Below, piece after piece: positions 23,712-30,740 of a stretch of DNA of 36,597 nucleotides; position 1 is the stretch's first letter; every line of letters begins with the position of its first letter. A model generated the notes under the pieces. The model was not told the origin of the DNA, ran no database searches, and worked only from the letters and a program-made list of their open reading frames with translations. The DNA comes from Pseudomonadota bacterium. GTDB lineage: Bacteria > Pseudomonadota > Gammaproteobacteria > Burkholderiales > JAJZQI01. The stretch lies in the NCBI GenBank assembly GCA_021847305.1, contig JAJZTZ010000010.1, positions 1-36,597 of the forward strand, read 5' to 3'. Both the position numbers and the translations under genes were made by a program.

Positions 23712-24188
23712 ATGAGTGTACGAATTATTCGCGGTGAGCTGACCGTCACAGGGCCTTATAAAGACCACGGAGGCAGTGAGCCGAGTGCACGCTATGACTA
23801 CATGCGTTTCGTTGAATCGGGGCGCCAGGTTTATCTGCAAGACGTGGTTGTGCCGGCTTACATTGACTCCTTCATTCGTGCCGGTGTCCGTGCTGTATTT
23901 TATCTGGTTGAGCTGCGGTACCCGACGCTTTTCTTCTGCCGCAAATCGGTCTGGATGATGTATGGGGTGGAGATGGACGGCCAAGTGCACGAAGCGGTTT
24001 CTAAGGTGGCTCGGCGCGTGAGTGGTGGCAATCTGTGGGAGGCGGTGCAATACGCGCTTGTAGGCCTTGTTACCCTGCCTTTGGCGGGGGTTGGAATACT
24101 CCTGCTGATCCTTGCCGCCAGGACGCTGGCTGTGACCTTGCCTGTGGTGAAAATGCGGGCAGCCCTGGCTGATGGGGGCGGGGTATGA
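23712..24188 (+). CDS. Membrane protein in the exc (entry-exclusion) position after dotA/traY
   Basis: 158 aa from ATG 23712 (GGAGG 6 bases upstream; the track start at 23616 is inside the repeats). It has a soluble N-terminal part (IRGELTVTGPYKDHGGSEPSARYDYMRFVESG...), a hydrophobic stretch (about 53-78) and a strong C-terminal membrane region (about 112-145, YALVGLVTLPLAGVGILLLILAA). I do not recognise the family. In IncI plasmids the gene after traY encodes the membrane exclusion protein Exc, so position suggests such a role; this is inference only. The stop overlaps the next gene (ATGA). Confidence 0.6.
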   Translation: MSVRIIRGELTVTGPYKDHGGSEPSARYDYMRFVESGRQVYLQDVVVPAYIDSFIRAGVRAVFYLVELRYPTLFFCRKSVWMMYGVEMDGQVHEAVSKVARRVSGGNLWEAVQYALVGLVTLPLAGVGILLLILAARTLAVTLPVVKMRAALADGGGV

Positions 24189-24469
24189 AACGGGGAATTT
24201 TGTTGGTAGGTTTATTGGCCTGCGTGTCGGTGGCCAACGCTGACTCGGGTGCAGCAGCCGCAGATCAAGCTGCGAGCCTGGCTCAGGTGCAAGCCGGATA
24301 CCAGATCAATTGGGAAAAAATTCAAACGGCGTGCGGTCAAGCGCCTGACGGATTGTCTTGCGGCACAAACAATCCCTGTACAGAGGAAAAATTGGAGCAA
24401 TCACGCGCCTGGACGAAATGCGCGATGGCGCAGCTCATGCCCACTCCGGCTGATGTATTGGCGAAATGA
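24185..24469 (+). CDS. Small exported Cys-containing protein
   Basis: 94 aa with a signal peptide (KRGILLVGLLACVSVANA, cleavage before DSG). The mature part has four Cys (TACG, LSCG, NPCT, TKCA), consistent with two periplasmic disulfides. It starts in a 4-base overlap with the preceding membrane protein, so the two probably act together. An exported partner of an exclusion or channel protein is possible. No family recognised. Confidence 0.6.
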   Translation: MKRGILLVGLLACVSVANADSGAAAADQAASLAQVQAGYQINWEKIQTACGQAPDGLSCGTNNPCTEEKLEQSRAWTKCAMAQLMPTPADVLAK

Positions 24470-24484
24470 TGCGGGTTTTGTGAA

Positions 24485-24712
24485 ATGAGTCCTAATGCCA
24501 AATTGCGCATACGTGTGGCGCATCTCAAGGAGGTGCTGGACTGGCCGAACACACAACTGATCGAGTTAATACTGTCCACTCGCTCAAATCGGGGCAAAAT
24601 CCCTGCAGAAATAATCGATCGGTACCGGCTGTCCGTCGACTTGGCTCAACAGGTAGAAAGGCTGATTGTGTTTCCGCTGAAGCGGCTTGGACCGATGCCG
24701 CGAAGATGGTGA
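24485..24712 (+). CDS. Hypothetical 75-aa protein
   Basis: Short soluble protein (MSPNAKLRIRVAHLKEVLDWPN...) rich in Leu and Arg, with no clear ribosome site, 15 bases after the previous gene and on the same strand. It could be a small DNA-binding protein, given helices and basic residues, but no motif is decisive. It ends immediately before the DnaA-box region. Confidence 0.45.
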   Translation: MSPNAKLRIRVAHLKEVLDWPNTQLIELILSTRSNRGKIPAEIIDRYRLSVDLAQQVERLIVFPLKRLGPMPRRW

Positions 24713-24713
24713 G

Positions 24714-24742
24714 TTATCCACAATTTCTGTGTACAAATTGTG
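24714..24742. promoter_or_regulatory. Consensus DnaA box overlapping a perfect inverted repeat
   Basis: TTATCCACA (24714-24722) is the strict DnaA-box consensus. It overlaps CACAATTT-ctgtgtac-AAATTGTG (24719-24726 with 24735-24742). The surrounding gap is AT-rich. It may be part of a replication origin for an excised form or a regulator site. A single box is weak evidence for an origin. Confidence 0.4.
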
Positions 24743-24807
24743 TGAATGAGCCTATTACGCCTTGTTGGAATTGGGTTTTTTGCGCTGCGTGCAAATTAGG
24801 CAAAATA

Positions 24808-24830
24808 AAAGCCGCGACTGGCGCGGCTTT
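24808..24830 (-). terminator. Terminator between convergent genes
   Basis: AAAGCCGCG-actgg-CGCGGCTTT, perfect 9-bp stem. On the minus strand it is followed by TATTTTG, so it best serves the DUF6941-like gene; it may also stop plus-strand transcripts. Confidence 0.75.
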
Positions 24831-24862
24831 GGGAGGCTTAACAAATTCTTAGGCCATACCTT

Positions 24863-25306
24863 TTAAAGGGCGAGAGTGGGGCTATGCTTTACTCTTAATT
24901 TACCTGCCACCAACTCTTCACCGTCAGCGATGACCTTTGCTATCAAAGTCATTTCATTTTCAATCGCAAATGGAACGATATTCAGATTGGCGCCAATTGT
25001 TAGAATGGTTATGGGATCTTCTGGCGATGTATTCTCCACCGCTTGGGCACTGAGGGTCGCCAGTTCGCTGCCAGGTAGTTCAATATCTTGTAAAATCGTG
25101 CCATTTGACCAAGCAACCACTATTTTCATTGATTTGAATGGTTGGTCTACTTCGGTTGTGCAATAAATGGCGAGAGACAGTTTGGGTAAAAAAGTAGGCA
25201 TGATGGGGACGTGCAATTCCCCGCGATACATGCCCATTAGGCTTAATTTGTTACCTACTTCAGCCCGAATGTCGTCACAGAAATGACAATACGCGTACCT
25301 GTTCAT
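24863..25306 (-). CDS. DUF6941-like protein
   Basis: 147 aa. It begins MNRYAYCHFCDDIRAEVGNKLSLMGMYRGELHVP, the pattern I associate with DUF6941 (CDD-R-E-x-G-x-K-S-x-x-G-x-Y), a beta-rich family of unknown function found in phages and mobile elements. It lies at a different place from the mobilization genes, on the minus strand directly downstream of the antitoxin gene (2-base gap), and may be transcribed with the toxin-antitoxin pair. It is probably cargo. Confidence 0.65.
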   Translation of the reverse strand: MNRYAYCHFCDDIRAEVGNKLSLMGMYRGELHVPIMPTFLPKLSLAIYCTTEVDQPFKSMKIVVAWSNGTILQDIELPGSELATLSAQAVENTSPEDPITILTIGANLNIVPFAIENEMTLIAKVIADGEELVAGKLRVKHSPTLAL

Positions 25307-25308
25307 GT

Positions 25309-25779
25309 TTATTTGGCCTCAGCGATGATTTCAGGCTTGCGAGTTGCCTCGACGATCCTCCATAGGTCGTCCATGCTAATGCCAAGGGCACCTGAGAGCT
25401 TATGAGCTGTATCAAATTTTATGTTAATCAAGCCAGCTTCAATTTTTGCTACATGTGGTTGGCTTGTTCCGATCAATTCTGCCAGCGCGCTTTGTGATAG
25501 ACCCTTAGCCAAACGTGCCTTCATAAATGAATCTGCCGGCGAGACTTCATGAATCTCATTTGCCAGCTGTTTTCTGGCGACCAGCATTCCTGCCCGAAAT
25601 TCGGGATTGCTCTTTTCACGCTCATTGATCAAGCTGCTAAGTGAACGACGCTTCCCGTGGGAAGACAGTTTTTCCTGAACTTTGCATTCCTTGAGTGCGA
25701 GCGCATCCGACGTGGCAAATGATGGCTGCTTAAATACATTTACAAGCTCAGTTAATTTTTGGTAAGCCAAGCTGCTCAT
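25309..25779 (-). CDS. Antitoxin with XRE-type helix-turn-helix
   Basis: 156 aa from ATG 25779 (MSSLAYQKLTELVN); the track start at 25842 would extend far into the toxin gene. The C-terminal part holds a classical helix-turn-helix (RLAKGLSQSALAELIGTSQPHVAKIEAGLINIKFDTAHKLSGALGI). The N-terminal half is likely the toxin-binding part. It follows the toxin gene with a 32-base overlap, the higBA-type order (toxin first). It should neutralise the toxin and repress the pair through the upstream palindrome. Confidence 0.78.
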   Translation of the reverse strand: MSSLAYQKLTELVNVFKQPSFATSDALALKECKVQEKLSSHGKRRSLSSLINEREKSNPEFRAGMLVARKQLANEIHEVSPADSFMKARLAKGLSQSALAELIGTSQPHVAKIEAGLINIKFDTAHKLSGALGISMDDLWRIVEATRKPEIIAEAK

Positions 25780-26203
25780 ACTCGGCCATAACTCGTTTTG
25801 TGATCCAGTGGTTAGGCTCATAGTCATAGTAATACTCTCCACTCAAATCTACTTGTATTTGCTGGTCTTCTGGTTTTTTTACAACGACAGCTAACAAATA
25901 TATTTCTTCTTGTTGCCCATCATACGCATATAAAACCCTGTATTTGCTTAATCCTTTGAAAAAAGGCCTTAGTCTATATACATTAAATCCACGTCGTTGA
26001 AAAAGCACCACTCCACGGACTGAAAAATGCGGACTGTAGTGTTCCGTTTTCAATTTTGTCAGAGACCACTGGGCGTCTTCATTGGCTACCAATTCACTCA
26101 AGAATGCCTCAATAAGGTGTTCGTCGCCCCTCCGATATTCCCTTTTTGAGGTAATACCTGCCAGGTCCTTATAAAAGTAGTCGCCCGGATAAAGATCAAT
26201 CAT
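25748..26203 (-). CDS. Putative RelE/HigB-like toxin
   Basis: 151 aa, longer than a typical HigB (about 90-110). The central part (RRGFNVYRLRPFFKGLSKYRVLYAYDGQQEEIYLLAVVVKKPED) follows the RelE/ParE-fold ending: a YR-x-x-Y strand, an acidic turn, then a hydrophobic strand ending in a Lys-rich segment. An N-terminal segment and a C-terminal tail (YYYDYEPNHWITKRVM) are extra. Such toxins cut mRNA on ribosomes or act on gyrase. The partnership with the XRE antitoxin gene makes the call likely; it may help keep the element in the chromosome. Confidence 0.7.
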   Translation of the reverse strand: MIDLYPGDYFYKDLAGITSKREYRRGDEHLIEAFLSELVANEDAQWSLTKLKTEHYSPHFSVRGVVLFQRRGFNVYRLRPFFKGLSKYRVLYAYDGQQEEIYLLAVVVKKPEDQQIQVDLSGEYYYDYEPNHWITKRVMAEYEQLGLPKIN

Positions 26204-26220
26204 TATATCATCTAGTATAT

Positions 26221-26238
26221 ATTTTAAACATTTAAAAT
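26221..26238. promoter_or_regulatory. Operator candidate for the toxin-antitoxin pair
   Basis: ATTTTAAA-ca-TTTAAAAT is a perfect 8-bp palindrome 18 bases upstream of the toxin start, in an AT-rich promoter region. It suits binding by the helix-turn-helix antitoxin. Confidence 0.55.
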
Positions 26239-26322
26239 TCTACCCGCTAGTGTCGGCCGATGCGAGATCGAAAATGTCCCTATTTCCATTGTTTTCTGAG
26301 TGGTAATGTAATGAAATTTATG

Positions 26323-27351
26323 CTAACCGAGTTTCTTTGCCAGATCCTCGACCCTGAAATGTGTATACCGTTTCAACATTTGAAGCGTCTTGTGTCCACT
26401 GACGGTGGCAAGCTCAAGTAACGAGAAGTCGCCCCGCTCGGCTAGGCGTGACAGCGCCTCATGCCGGAGATCATGAAAAGTGTAGTCCTTGATTCCGGCT
26501 CGACTGCAGGCGTAGCTAAAGGCATGGTATAGAGTCATGCGCTGAACGGGGAGGACGGCTCCTGACAGGCTGGACGGTAATGCATTCAAGACGGCGATAG
26601 CCATGCTAGATAGAGGAACGGCTCGCGGTTCCTCGTTTTTGATCTTCTCCGAGTCTGTCAGCATGGCGAGCTGCCTCTTCTTGTCGATTTGCCGCCATGT
26701 CAAAGAGAGTAGCTCCCCTTGACGCATGGCTGTTTCGACGGCCAGCTGTACCGCAGGCCACAGCCATGGATTGCGTGAAGCTCTGCACTCTTTCTCGAGT
26801 GTCTTCCATTCTTCCGCAGAAAGCCGGCGATCACGGCCTTTGCCATCAGAGGGTTTGCGGATTTTTTTGATCGGGTTGCCGCGCGGGAGCACAATTCCCT
26901 TTTCGTTCTGAGCAAAGCCCAGCACCTTTGAGAGCATGTACAGCTCTTTTCGAACCGTTGATTCTCCGACGGCCGGGCGGTCATCGCTGCCTTTGAGTCG
27001 TTTGTCGCGATAGCTGGCGATCAGTTTTTGATCCAGAGCGGAAAGGCTGTAGTCGCCGAGTGCCTCATCCAGCCTGGCGAGCTGGTACCGCCAAGCTTCC
27101 TTTTCGTCAGTGCGTATACGGTAGTGCTGTGGGGCAAACTCGGCTTTGAAATCCGCGATTAAATCCCGCAAGGTAGTTCGCTCTGAGTCGCTGGTGCTGG
27201 TGAAGGTGCCGGCATCCATTTCCCGCTCTGTGGCGCGAGCCCATTTTTCGGCGTCCTCTCGATACATGAATGTCTTCGTTTGGCAAGGGAATCCCTTTCT
27301 GCGGATTTGGACATGCCACTGGTAATCGCCTTTTTTTCGGATGGTAGCCAT
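26323..27351 (-). CDS. int: Tyrosine integrase of the element
   Basis: 342 aa from ATG 27351 (GGGGAG 6 bases upstream; the track start at 27375 lacks a site). It has an N-terminal arm-binding region, a core-binding domain (about 60-155) and a catalytic domain with Arg in TAMRQGELLSLTW, HDLRHEALSRLAERG, SGHK, and the nucleophile Tyr in RYTHF. It should recombine the 65-bp tRNA-Ser sequence. It is the last gene before attR and reads away from it, so its own promoter overlaps the right arm sites and may be self-controlled. Confidence 0.95.
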   Translation of the reverse strand: MATIRKKGDYQWHVQIRRKGFPCQTKTFMYREDAEKWARATEREMDAGTFTSTSDSERTTLRDLIADFKAEFAPQHYRIRTDEKEAWRYQLARLDEALGDYSLSALDQKLIASYRDKRLKGSDDRPAVGESTVRKELYMLSKVLGFAQNEKGIVLPRGNPIKKIRKPSDGKGRDRRLSAEEWKTLEKECRASRNPWLWPAVQLAVETAMRQGELLSLTWRQIDKKRQLAMLTDSEKIKNEEPRAVPLSSMAIAVLNALPSSLSGAVLPVQRMTLYHAFSYACSRAGIKDYTFHDLRHEALSRLAERGDFSLLELATVSGHKTLQMLKRYTHFRVEDLAKKLG

Positions 27352-27367
27352 GAAATTCTCCCCGTAG

Positions 27368-27386
27368 TGTGCCAAAATTGTGCCAA
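27368..27386. promoter_or_regulatory. Candidate integrase arm sites, right end
   Basis: TGTGCCA (27368-27374), 3 bases, TTGTGCCAA (27378-27386). It has the same spacing and orientation as 14651-14669, and sits between the int start and attR. Confidence 0.55.
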
Positions 27387-27434
27387 TAAATAATAAAAAC
27401 GTCTACAGCTGGCTCCAATAAAGGCTTCATTGCT

Positions 27435-27499
27435 CGCCTGGAAAGCGTGTTTAGGGTAATACCCTAACGCGGGTTCGAATCCCGCCCTCTCCGCCAAAT
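27435..27499 (+). repeat. attR: 65-bp direct repeat of tRNA-Ser 3' half
   Basis: Identical to 14520-14584. It is followed by ACAAAAACC..., the chromosomal sequence that must originally have followed the tRNA gene. Confidence 0.95.
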
Positions 27500-27501
27500 A
27501 C

Positions 27502-27530
27502 AAAAACCGGCCCGCGTGGCCGGTTTTTTT
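27502..27530 (+). terminator. Displaced terminator of the tRNA-Ser gene
   Basis: AAAAACCGGCC-cgcgt-GGCCGGTTTTT followed by further T. It lies immediately past attR, so before integration it terminated tRNA-Ser. Confidence 0.85.
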
Positions 27531-27658
27531 ATTTGTGGTGCAGGGCATCGGATGAGAACCCTGTTCGACTAGGCGAGCCTGTCTCGCCTGGACGCGCGTG
27601 AGCGCGGTCCCGAGGCCTTGCCGAGGGATGGCTGGACTGCCAAAGCAGTCCCAGACAC

Positions 27659-27727
27659 AATCCCGCCCTCTCCGCCAGATACAAAAAACCGGCCCTTGTG
27701 GCCGGTTTTTTTATTTGTGGTGCAGGG
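27659..27727 (+). repeat. Second partial copy of tRNA 3' end plus terminator
   Basis: AATCCCGCCCTCTCCGCCA (the last 19 bases of the tRNA) followed by a near-identical terminator and flank (27659-27727) duplicates 27478-27545. Differences are few: AAAT against AGAT, one extra A, and a changed loop. The 113 bases between the copies hold a GGACTGC-caaa-GCAGTCC hairpin and GC-rich sequence with no gene. It is likely a scar of an older integration or a duplication event. Confidence 0.85.
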
Positions 27728-27733
27728 GCGCCG

Positions 27734-29119
27734 CTACGAGCGAATTGGCAGACTGACGGTAAATGTGGTGAGGCCGTGGGAGGAACAGGCAGAGATGTGG
27801 CCTTTATGTGCACGGATGATGCTTTCCGTGATCGCCAGGCCCAGACCGGCGCCATCTGGAGAGGCGCTGCGTGAGGGATCGAGCCGGTAGAAACGGTCAA
27901 ATATCCTGTCCAGCTGCTCAGGTGGAATGCCTGGTCCGGGATTCTGGATCGAGATTTTCAGCTGGTCGGTTTGCTGCGTAAGTGTCACCTTAATCTCGCC
28001 TCCGAATGGGGTATGCGTGATGGCATTGGACAGCAGATTGGCCAGTGCTCTTTGCAGCATAATGCGGTCGCCGAGAACCCGGCCTGTGCCATTCACGGTG
28101 ATGCTGACTCCCTGTTCTTCGATTACAGGGGAAAAATATTCAAGCAGATGTTCAACTTCAACGTTGAGATCGACGTCGTCCTGGGCGGCAGTCATCAGCC
28201 CGTTGTCTGCCTTGGCCAGGAACAGCATGTCGGAGATCATGCGGGCGAGGCGGTCGAATTCTTCCAGGTTGGAGGCGAGGGTGTCCCGGTATTCCTCGTT
28301 GCTGCGGCTTTTCGACAGAGCAACCTGGGATTGGATGATCAGGTTGTTGATCGGGGTGCGCAATTCGTGAGCGATATCGGCTGAAAAGTCGGTCAGACGC
28401 TGGAAGGCATTTTCCAGGCGCGCCAGCATGTCATTGAAGGCGATGGCGAGGGTGCGCAATTCCTGCGGCACACTTTCTACTGCCAGACGTTCGGCCAGCT
28501 GGCTGGCAGAAATTTTTCCGGTGACTGCCGCCATGTGGCGAATGGGCAGTAGGCCGCGGTAGGCAATGAACCAGCCGAGGGCCGCCGCCGCACTCATGCC
28601 GAACAGCAGGGCGAGCAACAGCATGTGGTGGAAATGGACGAGGAAACGACGGTGTTCTTCGGTCTGCACCGCAATGCGGATGGTGTAGCGCGGGGCGCCG
28701 GACTCGGCAGACGCGACTTGAGCGGCGATACCGCGAAATATGTTGCCGTTACGCTGCCAGGTGAGCATAGCGGGGAATTGTGGCTGGCTGCCGGCTGGCA
28801 GGGTTGTGTGCTGCGCCGGGAAGCTGAAATGTCGACTGGCAAACAGGGGCTCTCCCGAAGGCGTGTTTATCGCGACGAACAGGTAAGGGTGCCCGACCAG
28901 GGCAGACTGCAACAGCTGGGGGAGGGCCTGCCTGTCGGCGGGGGTCCTGATATGCTGGACGAGGTTGCCGGTCAGTTGCCATTTGCCATAAATCTCGGTC
29001 CAGTCCATTTCGGCCAGATGGGACTCTACCGAGCGGCTGAGGAAATAACCGATGGTGGCCAGAACCAGCAGGGTGGCCAGGGCAAAGAGTGAGGCGAGTC
29101 TGAAGGTGATCGAGCGCAT
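27734..29119 (-). CDS. cusS: Heavy-metal sensor histidine kinase (CusS/CopS type)
   Basis: 461 aa. It has a first membrane helix (about 7-28), a periplasmic sensor domain of about 140 residues, a second helix (about 170-190), HAMP, and a kinase core with H-box FSADIAHELRTPINNL, N-box LANLLSNAITHT, and G boxes GPGIP and GAGLGLAI. In this family the sensor domain detects periplasmic Cu(I)/Ag(I). It begins 2 bases after the regulator stop and faces a copper operon, which supports copper as the signal. Confidence 0.9.
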   Translation of the reverse strand: MRSITFRLASLFALATLLVLATIGYFLSRSVESHLAEMDWTEIYGKWQLTGNLVQHIRTPADRQALPQLLQSALVGHPYLFVAINTPSGEPLFASRHFSFPAQHTTLPAGSQPQFPAMLTWQRNGNIFRGIAAQVASAESGAPRYTIRIAVQTEEHRRFLVHFHHMLLLALLFGMSAAAALGWFIAYRGLLPIRHMAAVTGKISASQLAERLAVESVPQELRTLAIAFNDMLARLENAFQRLTDFSADIAHELRTPINNLIIQSQVALSKSRSNEEYRDTLASNLEEFDRLARMISDMLFLAKADNGLMTAAQDDVDLNVEVEHLLEYFSPVIEEQGVSITVNGTGRVLGDRIMLQRALANLLSNAITHTPFGGEIKVTLTQQTDQLKISIQNPGPGIPPEQLDRIFDRFYRLDPSRSASPDGAGLGLAITESIIRAHKGHISACSSHGLTTFTVSLPIRS

Positions 29120-29121
29120 TC

Positions 29122-29799
29122 TCAGTCGTCTCGCAGTTCCATGACGTAACCCATGCCGCGAACGGTATGGATCAGCTTGGGCTCGAACGGGTCGTCGATT
29201 TTTGCGCGCAGGCGGCGCACCGCTACTTCAACAACATTGGTGTCGCTATCGAAGTTCATGTCCCACACTTGCGAGGCAATCAAGGTGCGTGACAGGACTT
29301 CTCCCCGGCGCCGCAGGAACAGGGTCAGCAGTACAAATTCCTTGGCTGTCAGGTCGATACGCTGGCCCTGGCGGGTAGCGCGGCGGCGAATCAGGTCGAC
29401 TTCAAGGTCGGCCAGGCCGAGGACTTCCGGTTCGGTCTGCTTGCCGCGCCGCAACAGGGTGCGGACGCGCGCCAGCAGCTCGGAAAAGGCGAACGGTTTG
29501 ACCAGATAGTCGTCTGCCCCGAGTTCGAGACCTTTTACCCGGTCATCCACCTGGTCACGTGCTGTCAGGAAGAGTACCGGCATGTCCTTGCCGGCCGTGC
29601 GCAGCGTGCGCAGGACGGACCAGCCATCAAGGCCCGGCAGCATGACATCAAGAATGATCAGATCGTAGTTTTCCGTCAGTGCCAGATGCTGCCCGTCGAT
29701 GCCATTCGCCGCCAGGTCAGTGACAAATCCCGCCTCACTGAGCCCTTGCTTGAGGTAGGTGCCGGTCTTGGTTTCGTCTTCTACAATCAGAATTTTCAT
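29122..29799 (-). CDS. cusR: OmpR-family copper response regulator (CusR/CopR type)
   Basis: 225 aa from ATG 29799 ([20 protein letters not shown]); the track start at 29970 reads through the promoter. The receiver domain has [15 protein letters not shown] as the phospho-Asp site and [15 protein letters not shown]. The winged helix ends [36 protein letters not shown]. This fits the CopR/CusR subgroup very well. It is divergent from the DUF411 gene across a roughly 120-base control region. Confidence 0.93.
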   Translation of the reverse strand: MKILIVEDETKTGTYLKQGLSEAGFVTDLAANGIDGQHLALTENYDLIILDVMLPGLDGWSVLRTLRTAGKDMPVLFLTARDQVDDRVKGLELGADDYLVKPFAFSELLARVRTLLRRGKQTEPEVLGLADLEVDLIRRRATRQGQRIDLTAKEFVLLTLFLRRRGEVLSRTLIASQVWDMNFDSDTNVVEVAVRRLRAKIDDPFEPKLIHTVRGMGYVMELRDD

Positions 29800-29838
29800 G
29801 TTCTTATTATCGCTTGTCTCTAACGGCATATGGGAAAG

Positions 29839-29854
29839 ATTACGGTTTTGTAAT
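29839..29854. promoter_or_regulatory. Candidate CopR/CusR box
   Basis: ATTAC-ggtttt-GTAAT, an inverted repeat with a 6-base centre, in the divergent gap between cusR and the DUF411 gene. It resembles the TTAC/GTAA-type boxes bound by copper regulators. Confidence 0.5.
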
Positions 29855-29920
29855 TTTTTTGTCAGTCTTGTGACCGAACGCTCGGGTAATGATGTACACA
29901 ATCCGCTGCAAGGAGTTGTG

Positions 29921-30361
29921 ATGAATAAATCGAGCGTTGTATTGAGCGTGTTTCTGTTACTGAGCGCCAATGGAGTGCGGGCAGAGTCAGCGGCTGAGAT
30001 TGTCGAAGTGTATAAGAGTCCCTATTGCGGGTGCTGCACGAAGTGGATTGCCCATTTGCAGCAGGCCGGATTTACCGTCAGGGCGCACGATGTAGCCGAT
30101 GTGGCGCAGGAACGGCAGAAGTTGGGCATGCCAGGCCGTTTCGCCGCCTGCCACAGCGCCAGGGTCGGCAACTATGCGATTGAGGGCCATGTGCCGGCCG
30201 CCGATATCCGGCGTTTGCTGCAAGAACAGCCGCAGGCAACCGGCCTCGCCGTACCGTCCATGCCTCCCGGTTCGCCGGGCATGGAAGGCGCTTATGCTGT
30301 GCCTTATGAAACGTTACTGGTGCAGGGCGACGGCAGCTATCGCATCTTTGCCAGACATTGA
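29921..30361 (+). CDS. DUF411 exported metal-binding protein
   Basis: 146 aa from ATG 29921 (AAGGAG 7 bases upstream). It has a signal peptide ([17 protein letters not shown]), then [26 protein letters not shown] with the DUF411 CGCC metal-binding motif, and [35 protein letters not shown]411 proteins accompany copper and other metal resistance genes and probably bind copper in the periplasm. It is the first gene of the plus-strand copper run. Confidence 0.9.
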   Translation: MNKSSVVLSVFLLLSANGVRAESAAEIVEVYKSPYCGCCTKWIAHLQQAGFTVRAHDVADVAQERQKLGMPGRFAACHSARVGNYAIEGHVPAADIRRLLQEQPQATGLAVPSMPPGSPGMEGAYAVPYETLLVQGDGSYRIFARH

Positions 30362-30409
30362 AACGGACGTTGTTTGGCGTTCATCATTACCTGATGTAAG
30401 GAGTAAACC

Positions 30410-30727
30410 ATGAAAAAAACGAGTCTGATTCTGACCGCGCTGACCGTTATGTGCGGATTTGCTTTGCCTGTTTTGGCGCAGACAGGAATGGCCAATATGC
30501 AGGGGATGGGGCAAATGGATATGCGCCAGGGCATGCAAAACGCCCCCGCCAGTGCTACGCAAGCACTGCCGCAGGGTGGAAACATGAAGGGTGCGGGCAT
30601 GCAAATGAACGGCAGCGGCCAGATGAGCATGGGGCAAGGCGGGCAAATGAATCCTGCAGCCATGAATAACAGTGCCATGCCATCCGGCATGCAGATGAAC
30701 GGTGCCATGCAACAGCTATCCAGATAA
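30410..30727 (+). CDS. Met-rich periplasmic copper-binding protein
   Basis: 105 aa with a signal peptide ending LPVLAQ; the mature part is very rich in Met, Gln and Gly (QGMGQMDMRQGMQNA, MNGSGQMSMGQGG, MPSGMQMNGAM). It has no fold-forming domain and probably is disordered. Met clusters bind Cu(I). No family name is recognised, but the role as a periplasmic copper sponge or chaperone is supported by context. Confidence 0.75.
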   Translation: MKKTSLILTALTVMCGFALPVLAQTGMANMQGMGQMDMRQGMQNAPASATQALPQGGNMKGAGMQMNGSGQMSMGQGGQMNPAAMNNSAMPSGMQMNGAMQQLSR

Positions 30728-30740
30728 GGCTGGTCAGGGC

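Larger units (their letters stand above)
14520..27499. mobile_element. Integrative and mobilizable element in tRNA-Ser, about 12.9 kb
   Basis: It is bounded by a perfect 65-bp direct repeat of the tRNA 3' half. A tyrosine integrase gene is at the right end and likely arm-type sites are just inside both ends. Within it are regulators, a Rep-like protein, MobC, an RSF1010-class oriT and relaxase, an IcmV-DotA pair, possible exclusion-position genes, a DUF6941-like gene and a toxin-antitoxin pair. There is no VirB4-, DotB- or VirD4/DotL-like ATPase. It must therefore rely on a helper conjugation system, making it an integrative mobilizable element rather than a self-transmissible ICE. Confidence 0.9.

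Noticed and set aside
23616-24188. Long form of the exc-position gene starting at 23616
   Set aside because: The first 31 codons would run through the phased repeats; the GGAGG-primed ATG at 23712 is the better start.
27546-27658. Possible second, degenerate tRNA between the two terminator copies
   Set aside because: Only the last 19 tRNA bases match; no D-arm, anticodon arm or variable arm can be folded. Kept only as a repeat scar.
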